Shown here in pieces: positions 42,776-53,773 of a stretch of 64,000 nt of DNA. Under the pieces are notes generated by a model. The model saw only the letters and a list, made by a program, of their open reading frames with translations. It ran no database searches and was not told where the DNA came from. A program made the translations under genes and the position numbers. Source of the DNA: Aegilops tauschii subsp. strangulata (Eukaryota > Streptophyta > Magnoliopsida > Poales > Poaceae); contig NC_053035.3 of NCBI RefSeq assembly GCF_002575655.3, positions 86,329,322 to 86,393,321 on the forward strand, in the 5' to 3' direction. Every line of letters starts with the position of its first letter. Within the stretch, counting starts at the first letter, position 1.

Positions 42776-44348
42776 TGATACGTCTCCAACTATCTATAAT
42801 TCTTGATTGTTCCATGTTGTTATATTATCATTCTTGGATGTTTTACAATCATTTTATAGTCATTTTATATCATTTTTGATACTAACCTATTGACATAGTG
42901 CCAAGTGCTAGTTGTTGTTTTCTGCATGTTTTTTACATCGCAGGAAATCAATACCAAACGGAGTCCAAACGCAGCGAAACTATTTGTGGATATTTTTGGA
43001 CCAGAAGACATCTAGTGGGCCGGAGAAGCACCTAGGGGGTGCTCCAAGGGGAGCACAACCCACCAGGGCGCGCTTGGGGGCCCAGGCGCACCCAGGTGGG
43101 TTGTGCCCACCTCGGGTGCCCCCTGAATCGCCTCTTTGCTCTATAAATACCCCAATATTCCAGAAACCCTAGGGGAGTTGAAAAAAATCAATTCCAGCCT
43201 CCGCAGAGACCAGAACCACCTGATCCAATCTAGACACTATCACGGACGGGTGCATCATGTCCATTGGAGCCTCTCCGATGATGCGTGAGTAGTTCTTTGT
43301 AGACCTACGAGTCCGTAGTTAGTAGCTAGATGGCTTCCTCTCTCTCATTTGATTCTCAATACAATGGTCTCTTGGAGATCCATATGATGTAACTCTTTTT
43401 GCGGTGTGTTTGTTGGGATCCAATGAACTTTATGATCAGATCTATCTTTTTATCCATGAAAGTTATTTGAGTCTTCTTTGATCCCTTATATGCATGATTG
43501 CTTATAGCCTCCTATTTCTTCTCCGATATTTGGGTTTTGTTTGGCCAACTTGATCTATTTATCTTGCAATGGGAAGAGCTGCTTTGTAGTGGGTTCGATC
43601 TTACGGTGCTTGATCCCTGTGACAGAAGGGGAACCGACACGTATGTATCGTTGCTACTAAGGATAAAACAATGGGGTCTATTTCTACATAAATAGATCTT
43701 GTCTACATCATGTCATCGTTCTTATTGCATTACTCCCTTTTTCCATGAAATTAATACACTAGATGCATGCTGGATAGTGGTCGATGTGTGGAGTAATAGT
43801 AGTAGATGCAGGCAGCAGTCGGTCTACTAATCTTGGACGCGATGCCTATATAATGATCATTGCCTGGATATCGTCATGATTATTTGAAGTTCTATCAATT
43901 GCCCTACAGTAATTTGTTCACCCACTATTTGCTATTTTTCTCGAGAGAAGCCACTAGTGAAACCTACGGCCCCGGGTCTCTTCTTTATATATTTGCCTTT
44001 GCGATCTATTTTCCTTTACTTTTATTTTCAGATCTATTAAACAAAAAATACAAAAATACCTTGCTGCACTTTATTTTATTTGGCATTCGATCTATCAATA
44101 TTTACAACTCTCTCACGTCCGTTTGCCTATTTCTGGCGCCGTTGCCCGAAAGGGATTGACAACCCCTTTAACACGTCGGGTTGCGAGTAATTGTTATTTG
44201 TGTGTAGGTGCTGTTCACATAGTGTTGCGTGATTCTCCTACTGGTTCGATAACCTTGGTCTCATCAACTGAGGGAAATACCTACCATTGTTGTGCTGCAT
44301 CATCCCTTCCTCTTTGGGGAAATACCGACGTAGTTCAAGCCAACATCA
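42776..44348 (+). repeat. 5' LTR of element D
   Basis: It contains the hairpin arms GCACAACCCACC and GGTGGGTTGTGC at about 43051-43107 and TATAAATA at 43142-43149. The end is GTTCAAGCCAACATCA. Confidence 0.9.
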
Positions 44349-44359
44349 AAAGGAATTTC

Positions 44360-44375
44360 TGGCGCCATTGCCTGG
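44360..44375 (+). other. Primer-binding site of element D (decayed tRNA-Asp type)
   Basis: TGGCGCCATTGCCTGG keeps the first seven bases of the tRNA-Asp complement. Two later positions differ. It lies 11 bp after the LTR. Confidence 0.65.
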
Positions 44376-44569
44376 TAGACATCATCAACATCTACCAGGT
44401 TCCTAATCACAAATCTCATCTCCTCGCAATTTACATTATTTGCCATTTGCCTCTCGTTTTCCTCTCCCCCACTTCACAAAAATTTGCCGTTTTATTCACC
44501 CTCTTTTTCGTTCGCCGTTTTCTCGTCAGATCTGTTTTGTGTGCAAACTTGCTTGCCATTTTTGTCATC

Positions 44570-45370
44570 ATGGATAGTTCTTCCTCTATTGCGTGCACTC
44601 TCAAGAACGAGGTTCTCAACTTTAAACTAAGGGGAGGAGAGAATTTAAAATATGCTTGGTATAGGATTTGCAATGCTCATAATAGATCTATCCGTAAGCA
44701 ATCTACCGTTGTTCTTCTTCGCTATTTTTATGTGGGCATCACCAATTGGTATAGATTCGTCCTTGATATGATTGCCGGTGGAAATTTCTTGATGTGCCCT
44801 TCTCTTGATGCTTTTAATGCTATGGGAAATTTGGTGCGCTCACCACCTCTTATGATTAATGAAACAACTTTGACTCTTGAGCATGTCATGGAAAGATTAG
44901 ATGCTATTGAAAAGAAAATGCTTACCGAAGATCATATTGAAAATTTGGATAAAAAGATGCATAATTTTGCCACTAAAATTGGGTCAAAAGCGGGAGAAGT
45001 TTTCAAGTTGTTGAAAGAAAGGGGGACCGTAATTCATGAGAGAATTGAAGAAAGCCCGTCCCGGATTGACAAACTAGAAGAAATCTTCAGTAATTTAAGC
45101 ACGGCTTTTGCCTCCGCTAAAACTATAGAAAAAACTCCAATAAAGATTGGCAAGACTACTCAAGTCACTAAGAACAAGGGTGCAACTTCTAGTAATAACA
45201 ATAAAGAGGATCTTAAGATGATTAGTATTCATCCGGATTTTGTTGAAGTTATAAGAGATCCCTTGGGCAAGAATGAATTCTTTAAATTTGTTCCTAGGAG
45301 TATTGTCATTGAAAATCTTTATGCTAAATCCTTGAAGAATTCTAAGTGTTTGATTGAAGAGTTGGACTAG
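44570..45370 (+). CDS. Element D gag-like ORF, 266 residues
   Basis: ATG at 44570 (MDSSSSIACTLKNEVLNFK) was chosen because upstream frame lies in the LTR and primer-site region. LRGGENLKYAWYRICNAHNR and LLRYFYVGITNWYRFVLDMI recall the start of Athila-type capsids (a W-x-R pattern before a helix pair). The middle (TLEHVMERLDAIEKKML, RIEESPSRIDKLEEIF) should form a coiled coil. The tail is basic, then acidic. The frame is open throughout, unlike all other retroelement genes here, so the gene may be younger or under selection. No zinc knuckle and no enzyme domain are seen. Confidence 0.6.
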   Translation: MDSSSSIACTLKNEVLNFKLRGGENLKYAWYRICNAHNRSIRKQSTVVLLRYFYVGITNWYRFVLDMIAGGNFLMCPSLDAFNAMGNLVRSPPLMINETTLTLEHVMERLDAIEKKMLTEDHIENLDKKMHNFATKIGSKAGEVFKLLKERGTVIHERIEESPSRIDKLEEIFSNLSTAFASAKTIEKTPIKIGKTTQVTKNKGATSSNNNKEDLKMISIHPDFVEVIRDPLGKNEFFKFVPRSIVIENLYAKSLKNSKCLIEELD

Positions 45371-47854
45371 GATGACAAAACTTAGATCCTTGCTTTATGC
45401 CTAGCTAAGGGCGTGAAACAATAGCGCTTGTTGGGATGCAACCCAATGAATAAAATTTATTTTTATTTTTTGCTTTCGGTTCTTGAGTGTTTGCACAATT
45501 ATGCTAATGTTATGATTGTGTTTTTTGTGTTTTAATTAGTGTTTCTGCCAAGCAAAGCCTTTAGGATCTTCTTGGGTGATAGTTGTTTGATCTTGCTGAA
45601 AAACAGAAACTTTTGCGCTCACGAAAATAATTTTCGAAAATCACAGAAACATGATTTTTCTCTGATTTTTTTACACAAGAATGATATACAAATTACCCAG
45701 GTCGACCTAAGTTTTCAGAATTTTTGGAGTTACAGAAGTGTTTGAAGTTTTCAGATTGCTACAGACTGTTCTGTTTTTGACAGATTCTGTTTTCCTTGCA
45801 TTGTGTGCTTCTTTTGATGATTCTATGGTTCCGTTGATGAGTTTTTGCCATAGAAAATTTGGAATATAGTAGATATTATGCAAGAATAAAATATGAATTG
45901 GTTTTATACAGTACTTATAGTAGTGATTGCTTTCTTATACTAACGGATCTCACAAAGGTTTTGTTGAGTTTTGTGTGATTGAAGTTTTCAATTTTTGGGT
46001 GATGTTACGATGGATGAAGGAATAAGGAGTAAGAAGAGCCTAAGCTTGGGTATGCCCATGGCATCCCAAGCTATTATCCAAAGAGAAGCAAACAACTAAG
46101 CTTGGGGATGCCCCGAGTGGAATCCCCATCCCCTCTTTCTTCCAACGTCCATCGGTATTTTAATCGAAGCTATATTCTTATTCGTCACATACTATGAGTT
46201 TTGCTTGGAGCGTCTTGTATGATTTGAGTCTTTGCTTGTTTGGCTTTGTGTTCTAAGGCATGAATCCTTGCTGGATACACCTATTTGAGAGAGCCAAAAT
46301 TATGCCATGACTTGTTAGAATTGCTCTCTATGCTTCACTTAAATTTTTATGAGCTATGGAATTGCTCTAGTGCTTCACTTATATCTTTTTGAGCACGGTG
46401 TGCTTTGTTATTTTTGAAGAAATGCTCTCTTACTTCACTTAGATTTGTTTGAGAGTTAGTAATTTTTTAAGAAATTCTCTCTTGCTTCACTTAAATTAAT
46501 TTGAGAGAAAGATTATGCTCATGATCTTCACTTATATTTGCTTGAGCTTATCAAAAGCAACACATGAAAATTAGTCCAAAAGTGACAGATATCCAAGAAG
46601 GATATAATAAAAACTTTCATGAAGATTATTGGACAAAATAAACTTGATTCCTTGTAATAGTTTTGAGATTTGATGATGTGATATGTGAGTCATGTTGATG
46701 AGTAATTGTGCTTTAGTAAGAATATTGGTGTTAAGGTTTGTGATTCCCTATGCAAGCACGAAAGTCAATAGTCATGCAATGAAATTATATCCTACTTGTG
46801 GTGCATTATTCGATGTTAATTATGCTTAATGTTCGCTTATGAGATTATTCATTTCTTGGTTGGTCGCTTCTCAATATTTTGCTAGCCTTCATTTTGCACT
46901 AAGTATGATCACTACTTGTGCATCCAAAATCCTTTAAACCAGTTTTGCCTCATTAGTCCACTATACCTACCTATATGCGGTATTCTTTTGCCGTTCTAAG
47001 CAAATTTGTATGTGCCATCTCTAATTTTCAAAATAAATTTCTCTTTTGTGTGCTCGTACCGCTCGCGACGCGGTGAGGGGTGGACAATATTTTCCATGCT
47101 AGATGTGTCATTCTCACGGTGAGTGTTTATTCACTTGTCATTGCACGAGAGTAAGGCCAAGGTATTAGGGATGCCCAGTCCCGAAATGAAAAATGAATTT
47201 ACTTTGTGTTGTCAAATAATAAATTCCTTGGAAAGTGTTGGTATGGAGGGCAACCGTGGATTCAGCAAGCCATGGAAAGTGAAAGTATGGTGGAAAAAGG
47301 AATAAACTTTATTTTCTGTTTGGGAACCACCTATGATATATCTAGCATGGAAAGTGTTGGGAGCTCTAAGTCGTTTTCATTGGTGGGAAAATTATGCCTC
47401 TCAAATTTTTTTTATCTCTCAATTTTCGCTTTGAGCTCTGGCACCTCTACAAATCCCTACTTCCCTCTGCGAAGGGCCTTTCTTTTACTTTATGTAATTT
47501 TTATTTTTTAAGTTCAGTCTCCATCTTCTCTTATAAAGCACCAACTAGGAGGCACTATGATCATACTTGAGCATTGGGTGTAGCTAATATGCGAGTGTGT
47601 TTCATGAATGGATCAATGATTGAGCATGATGGGCTAGGGATAACTTATTTTAGCGTTGATATTTCGAAAGACATGGTTGCTTGTTGATATGCTTGAGTAT
47701 TTAAGTCTCATGTCAAAACTACACTATTGCTTTGGACCATATAAAAGTCCAAATGTCCATGCTATAAAGAAAAGAATATGATATGACATGTTAGGCAGCA
47801 TTCCACACCAAAAATTCTGTTTTTATCATATACCTACTCGAGGACGAGCATGAA
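45371..47854 (+). other. Element D non-coding 3' internal region
   Basis: No gene was seen. It contains GTTGGGATGCAACCCAA (45429), the paired hairpins (46044-46127) and, at about 46270-46560, several repeats of TGCTTCACTTAxATxTxxTTGAG, each followed by GAG-type strings. These form a loose tandem repeat of about 60 bp. Short frames at 47123-47511 have no support. Confidence 0.55.
46044..46127 (+). promoter_or_regulatory. Paired conserved hairpins H1 and H2 (element D)
   Basis: H1 pairs GCTTGGG (46044-46050) with CCCAAGC (46065-46071) and ATGCC with GGCAT around CAT, a 12-bp stem with one bulge. H2 pairs GGGGAT with ATCCCC (46104-46127), with one inner mismatch. Compared with A, two stem positions of H1 differ and both partners have changed. 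Confidence 0.6.
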
Positions 47855-47870
47855 TTAAGCTTGGGGATGC
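47855..47870 (+). other. Polypurine tract of element D
   Basis: TTAAGCTTGGGGATGC immediately precedes the 3' LTR start TGATACG, identical to the tract of element A. Confidence 0.8.
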
Positions 47871-49449
47871 TGATACGTCTCCAACGTATCTATAATTTTT
47901 GATTGTTCCATGCTGTTATATTATCATTCTTGGATGTTTTACAATCATTTTATAGTCATTTTTTGGTACTAACCTATTGACATAGTGCCAAGTGCCAGTT
48001 GCTGTTTTCTGCATGTTTTTTACATCGCAGGAAATCAATACCAAACGGAGTCCAAACGCAGCAAAACTTTTTGTGGATTTTTTTGGACCAGAAGACATCC
48101 AGTGGGCCGGAGAAGCACCTTGGGGGGGGGGGTGCTCCGACGGGAGCACAACCCACTAAGGCGTGCCTAGGGGCCCAGGCGCGCCCAGGTGGGTTGTGCC
48201 CACCTCGGGTGCCCCCTGAACCGCCTCTTTGCTCTATAAATACCCCAATATTCCAGAAACCCTAGGGGATTCGACGAAAATCAATTCGAGCCGCCGCGGA
48301 GTCCAGAACCACCATATCCAATCTAAACACCATCACGGAGGGGTGCATCATGTCCATTGGTGCCTCTCCGATGATGCGTGAGTAGTTCTTTGTACACCTA
48401 TGGGTCCGTAGTTAGTAGCTAGATGGCTTCCTCTCTCTCGTTTGATTCTCAATACAATGGTCTCTTGGAGATCCATGTGATGTAACTCTTTTTGCGGTTT
48501 GTTTGTTGGGATCCGATGAACTTTGAGTTTATGATCAGATCTATCTTTTTATCCACGAAAGTTATTTGAGTCTTCTTTGATGTCTTATATGCATGATTGC
48601 TTATAGCCTCGTATTTCTTCTCCGATATTTGGGTTTTGTTTGGCCAACTTGATCTATTTATCTTGCAATGGGAAGAGGTGCTTTGTAGTGGGTTCGATCT
48701 TACGGTGCTTGATCCCAGCGACAGAAGGGGAACCGACACGTATGTATTCTTACTACTAAGGATAAAACGATGGGATCTATTTCTACATAAATAGATCTTG
48801 TCTACATCATGTCATCGTTCTTATTGCATTACTTCGTTTTTCCATGAACTTAATACACTAGATGCATGCTGGATAGCGGTCGATGTGTGGAGTAATAGTA
48901 GCAGATGCAGGCAGGAGTCGGTCTACTAATCTTGGACGTGATGCCTATATAATATACATTGCCTGGATATCGTCATGATTATTTGAAGTTCTATCAATTT
49001 CCCAACAGTAATTTGTTCACCCACCGTTTGCAATTTTTCTCGAGAGAAGCCACTAGTGAAACCTACGGCCCCCGGGTCTCTTCTTTATTATATTTGCCTT
49101 TGCGATCTATTTTCCTTTGCTTTTATTTTCAGATCTATTAAACCAAAAATACAAAAATACCTTGCTGCACTTTATTTTATTTGGCGTTCGATCTATCAAT
49201 ATTTACAACTCTCTCACGTTCGTTTGCCTATTTCTGGCGCCGTTGCCCGAAAGGGATTGACAACCCCTTTAACACGTCGGGTTGCGAGTAATTGTTATTT
49301 GTGTGCACGTGCCGTTCACATAGTGTTGCGTGATTCTTCTACTTGTTCGATAACCTTGGTCTCATCAACTGAGGGAAATACCTACCGTTGCTGTGCTGCA
49401 TCATCCCTTCCTCTTTGGGGAAATACTGACGTAGTTCAAGCCAACATCA
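47871..49449 (+). repeat. 3' LTR of element D
   Basis: It matches 42776-44348 with few changes. A run of G (GGGGGGGGGG at about 48122) replaces the CTAGGGGGTG of the 5' copy. The TATA box TATAAATA is at 48235-48242. Confidence 0.9.
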
Positions 49450-49454
49450 CAGTG

Positions 49455-51592
49455 CTATTCCTTTTACCTTATATCAAGAAAATATGAATGATATAGCACC
49501 CACTGAAATAGAAGACATAGATGTTACTATTAAACTTGCTAATAGTGACACCATCACACCACTTGGAATTGTTAAAGATGTTCAAGTCTTGTGTGGGAAA
49601 ATAAAACATCCTACTGATTTTCTAGTCCTTGGTTCCCTACAAGATGACTTTTGTCCCATTATGTTTGGTAGACCTTTCTTGAACACTGTCAATGCTACCA
49701 TAGATTGTCATAAATAAACTGTCAGTGTTAGCTTTGGTGATGAGTCTAATGAGTTTAATTTTTCCAGGTTTAATAGACAACCTCATAAGAAAGAATTACC
49801 TTGTAAGGATGAAATAATTGGTATTGCTTCTATTGCCATGCCTCCTACTGATCCACTAGAACAATATTTGTTAGACCATGAAAATGATATGTATATGCGT
49901 GAAAGAAATGAAATAGATGAAATTTTCTTTAAAAAACGACCTCTGCTTAAACACAATTTGCCTATTGAAACTCTCGGAGGTCCTCCTCTACCTAAAGGTG
50001 ATCCTGTGTTTGAATTAAAACAATTGCCAGAAACTTTGAAATATGCTTATTTTGATGAGAAAAAGGTATATCCTGTTATTATTAGTGCTAACCTTTCAGA
50101 ACATGAAGAAGAAAGATTATTGAAAGTTCTGAAGAAGCACCGGGATGCTATTGGACATACTCTTGATGATCATAAGGGCATTAGTCCCACTCTCTATCAA
50201 CACAAGATTAATATGGAACCTGATGCTAAACCCGTTGTTGATCATCAACGACGATTGAATCCCAAAATGAAAGAATTGGTAAGAACTGAAATATTAAAGC
50301 TTCTGGAAGCAGGTATAATTTACCCCATAGCTGATAGTTGATGGGTAAGTCCCGTTCATTATGTCCCTAAGAATGAAGGTATTACCATTGTTCCAAATGA
50401 TAAACTGAACTAATCCCACAAAGAATTGTCACTGGCTATAGAATGGTAATTGATTTTAGAAAGTTAAATCAAGCAACTAGAAAAGATCATTACCCCTTGC
50501 CTTTTATTGATCAAATGCTAGAAAGACTATCAAAGCACACACACACTTTTGCTTCCTTGATGGATATTCTTTTTTTTTATCAAATACCTATTTCACAACC
50601 TGATCAAGAGAACCACCTTTACTTGTCCTTTTGGAACTTATGCTTATAGACGTATGCCTTTTGGTTTATGTAATGCACCTGCTACCTTTCAAAGATGTAT
50701 GACTGCGATATTCTCTGATTTTTGTGAAAAGATTGTTGAGGTTTTCATGGATGATTTTTTCGTTTAAGGAACTTCTTTTGATGATTGCTTAAGCAACCTT
50801 GATCGAGTTTTGCAGATATGTGAGCAAACTAATCTTGTCTTGAATTGGGAGAAGTGCCACTTTATGCTTAATGAAGGTATTGTATTGGGGCATAAAATTT
50901 CTGAATGAGGTATTGAGGTGGATAAAGCTAAAGTTGATGCAATTGAGAAAATGCCATGTCCCAGAGATATCAAAGGTACTCGTAGTTTCCTCGGTCATGC
51001 TGGTTTCTATAGGAGATTTATTAAAGACTTCTCTAAAATTTCTAGGCCTCTTTCAAATCTTTTACAAAAGAATGTTCCTTTCGTTTTTCATGATGATTGT
51101 GTAGAAGCCTTCGAAACACTTAAGAAAGCCTTAATTTCTGCACCTATTGTTCAACCACCTGATTGGAACTTGCCTTTTGAAATTATGTGTGATGCTAGTG
51201 ATTATGCTGTTGGTGTTGTTCTAGGACAAAGAGTTGACAAGAAACTAAATGTTATTCATTATGCTAGTAGAATTCTAGACAGTGCCCAACAAAATTATGC
51301 TACCACTAAAAAAGAATTTTTAGCAGTTGTGTTTTTTTGTGACAAATTTAGATCTTACATTGTTGATTCTAAAGTTAATATTCACACCGATCATGCTGCT
51401 ATTAAATATCTTATGGAAAAGAAAGATAGCAAACCTAGACTCATTAGATGGGTTCTCTTGCTACAAGAATTTGATTTACATATAACTGATAGGAAAGGAA
51501 CTGAGAACCCCGTAGCTGACAACTTGTCTAGGTTAGAGAATATCCTTGATGACCCACAACCTACTAATGATAGCTTTCCTGATAACAATTAG
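49455..51592 (+). pseudogene. Element C protease end, reverse transcriptase and RNase H (broken)
   Basis: Reading resumes after element D with the protease C-terminal half (DFLVLGSLQDDFCPIMFGRP, 49610-49680). The RT region begins at about 50160 (GHTLDDHKGISPTLYQHKI). It shows VIDFRKLNQATRKDHYPLPF, then, after a frameshift, MPFGLCNAPATFQRCM and the catalytic loop VFMDDFFV (50740-50766). A stop TAA 50767 and TGA 50907 interrupt it. RNase H (51185-51540) has [38 protein letters not shown] and [13 protein letters not shown], with all three acidic positions. TGA at 50339 and TAA after CHK at 49716 are further breaks. It is Athila-type by its sequence style. Confidence 0.85.
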
Positions 51593-52800
51593 CTGCAATA
51601 AATGTTTCTCATAATACTCCTTGGTATGCTGATTATGCTAATTATATTGTTGATAAATATATACCACCTAGTTTCACATACCAACAAAAGAAAAAAAAAT
51701 CTTCTATGATTTAAGACATTACTTTTTGGATGATCCACATCTTTATAAAGAAGGAGTAGATGGTATTATTAGACGTTGTGTACCTGAGCATGAACAAGGA
51801 CAAATCCTACGGAAATGTCATTCCGAAGCTTTATGGAGGGCATCATGCGGGAGATAGAACTGCTCATCAGGTATTGCAGTCTAGTTTCTATTGGCCTACT
51901 CTCTTCAAGGATGCCCGTAAGTTTGTTTTATCTTGTGATGAATGTCAAAGAATTGGTAATATCGGTAAGCGTCAAGAAATGCCTATGAATTATTCACTTG
52001 TTGTTGAACCATTTGATGTTTGGGGTTTTGATTATATGGGACCTTTTCCTTCCTCTAATGGGTATACACATATTTTGGTTGCTGTTGATTATGTTACTAA
52101 GTGGGTAGAAGCTATTCCAACTAGTAGTGCTGATCACAACACCTCCATTAAAATGCTTACAAAAGTTATTTTCCCGAGGTTTGGAGTCCCTAGAAATTTA
52201 ATGACTGATGGTGGTTCACACTTTATTCATGGTGCTTTCCGTAAAATGCTTGCCAATTATGATGTTAACCATAGAATTGCATCACCCTATCATCCTCAAT
52301 CTAGTGGTCAAGTTGAACTTAGTAATAGATAAATAAAATTAATTTTACAAAAAACTGTCAGTAGGTCCCGAAAGAATTGGTCTAAGAAATTGGATGATGC
52401 ACTTTGGGCTTATAGAACAGCTTATAAAAATCCTATGGGCATGTCTTTGTATAAAATGGTTTATGGAAAAGCTTGTCATTTGCCTCTAGAGTTAGAACAT
52501 AAAGCATATTGGGCAATTAAAAACTCAACTATGATTTCAAACTTGCCGGTGAAAAGAGGTTATTTCACATTAGCTCATTAGATGAATGGAGAACCCAAGC
52601 TTATGAAAATGTCAAACTATTTAAAGAGAAAGTTAAAAGATGGCATGATAAAAGGATCCAAAAATGGGAATTCAAAGTTGGAGAATATGTTCTACTATAC
52701 AACTCTTGTTTCAGATTCTTTGCAGGAAAACTTCTCTCCAAATGGGAAGGACCGTATGTTATTGAAGAGGTTTACCGCTCTGGAGCTATCAAAATAAATA
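51593..52800 (+). pseudogene. Element C integrase (broken)
   Basis: The zinc part is at 51830-51945 (GGHHAGDRTAHQVLQ, CDECQRIGN). The catalytic core has VWGFDYMGPFPSSNG, LMTDGGSHFIHG and SSGQVELSNR, so the D, D and E are kept. TAA at 52330 follows the E, and the frame then continues with [19 protein letters not shown] and [17 protein letters not shown]. The C-terminal part (52580-52800) is in other frames. Integrase joins the DNA copy to the genome; this copy cannot be made whole. Confidence 0.85.
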
Positions 52801-53058
52801 ATGCAGAAGGTACCAACCCAAAGAATTAAACACTATATCTTAGGTACGCCTATTAATGCTGAAAGCAATATTATGCAAACCATGACACCGGAGGAACACA
52901 TAAAACAAACCTTCCGGAACACTCCAGAATAACCAAAAAGGAGGAGGTACGTGATATGGTAAGTAAACGGACTCCAAAAAATCCGCAAAAATATTTTCTG
53001 TCAGTTTTGGAATATATCAAAAATTAGGAAAATAAGAAACAACCAGGAAGGCAACCCT

Positions 53059-53190
53059 GGTGGGCACAAGACACCAAGGCGTGCCAGGGCCCCCTGGCGC
53101 GCCTAGGTGGGTTATGCCCACCTCGGTTACCTTCCGTACTCCATTTTTCTCCCGTTTTCTTGTTTCCCAAGATAAAAAATCTTTATATAT
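53059..53190 (+). promoter_or_regulatory. Internal hairpin-plus-TATA module in element C, before the late ORF
   Basis: GGTGGGCA (53059-53066) pairs with TGCCCACC (53115-53122), and GGCGTGCCAGG (53078-53088) with CCTGGCGCGCC (53093-53103, one G-T pair). The next string CACCTCGGTTACC resembles CCTCCTCGGCCCACC of the LTR. TATATAT at 53184-53190 follows about 62 bp later. The layout is that of the LTR promoter at 40253-40349, but it lies 35-90 bp before the ATGs of the late ORF. It may drive a subgenomic RNA. Confidence 0.5.
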
Positions 53191-53278
53191 CCCCCGAACG
53201 TACTGACCTCCGTATCACGGAGAAATGTTCTGTTCCTCTTTCTTGTTGTTTTCTGTCAGATCTGTCAGGCCAGGTACC

Positions 53279-53773
53279 ATGTCTTCTCCCTCCTCCAACA
53301 ACGTAGAAGAAGATGCTTGGTTGATGAAGATGGAACTAAAGATAGAAGGACCAAAAGAATCTCTGAAAAGGGACAAGAGCAAGGAAGCTGTTGAAGATCA
53401 AGCTCTAGCAGTTGAGCAAACCTTGCCCGCCGAGGAAGAAGAGGATATCCTTCAGCCTTACTACGAATATCTCACCCCTACTGAAATTGAAGCTTTTAGG
53501 ATCATCGAAACGGTGCGTGTACAAAATAATATCTCACAAGTGAAAATATTCTGTTGCAAGAGCACATCATTGCCCTTCGGAGCATCATCCGTAGACTGGA
53601 GAAGCTATTGGAGATGCCTACTACCTCATCTACACCACCACCATCTTCTTCATCAGCAAAGGAGACTTGAGTTCATGATATGGGCACTCCCCTTGGCTTG
53701 TTCCAAGCTTGGGAGAGGTGCCCCGGTATTGTATCACCACCACTATCTTTACTTTTATCTATTTTCAGTTTGA
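53279..53773 (+). CDS. Element C late ORF after pol (env position of Athila elements), function unknown
   Basis: ATG at 53279 (MSSPSSNNVEEDAWLMKME) is preferred; an in-frame ATG at 53225 adds a hydrophobic leader (FCSSFLLFSV). The product is charged, with a coiled-coil-like part (LKIEGPKESLKRDKSKEAVE) and an acidic block (PAEEEEDILQPYYEYL). The last third is probably out of frame, since it becomes His- and Leu-rich low-complexity sequence. Athila elements often carry an ORF here that has been called env-like, but no membrane segment or cleavage site is seen, so the env label is not given. Confidence 0.4.
   Translation: MSSPSSNNVEEDAWLMKMELKIEGPKESLKRDKSKEAVEDQALAVEQTLPAEEEEDILQPYYEYLTPTEIEAFRIIETVRVQNNISQVKIFCCKSTSLPFGASSVDWRSYWRCLLPHLHHHHLLHQQRRLEFMIWALPLACSKLGRGAPVLYHHHYLYFYLFSV

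Larger units (their letters stand above)
42776..49449 (+). mobile_element. Element D: Athila-like non-autonomous element, 6.7 kb
   Basis: LTRs 42776-44348 and 47871-49449 (1,573 and 1,579 bp), TGATACGTCTCC...GCCAACATCA. The flanks are GAGTG (42771-42775) and CAGTG (49450-49454), a TSD with one mismatch. The internal part has one gag-like ORF, the paired hairpins and a purine tract. Protease, RT and integrase are absent. It splits the protease gene of element C, whose reading resumes directly after 49454. Confidence 0.9.

Noticed and set aside
44123..44569. Upstream extension of the element D ORF
   Set aside because: It reads through the end of the LTR and the primer-binding site, so the ATG at 44570 is the sensible start.
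47123..47511. Two short frames in element D
   Set aside because: Not conserved in sister elements, no motif, and located in the 3' non-coding part.
53225..53773. Calling the late ORF of element C an envelope gene
   Set aside because: No transmembrane helix, fusion-like segment or cleavage site is seen, and the 3' third looks out of frame. Position alone is not enough.
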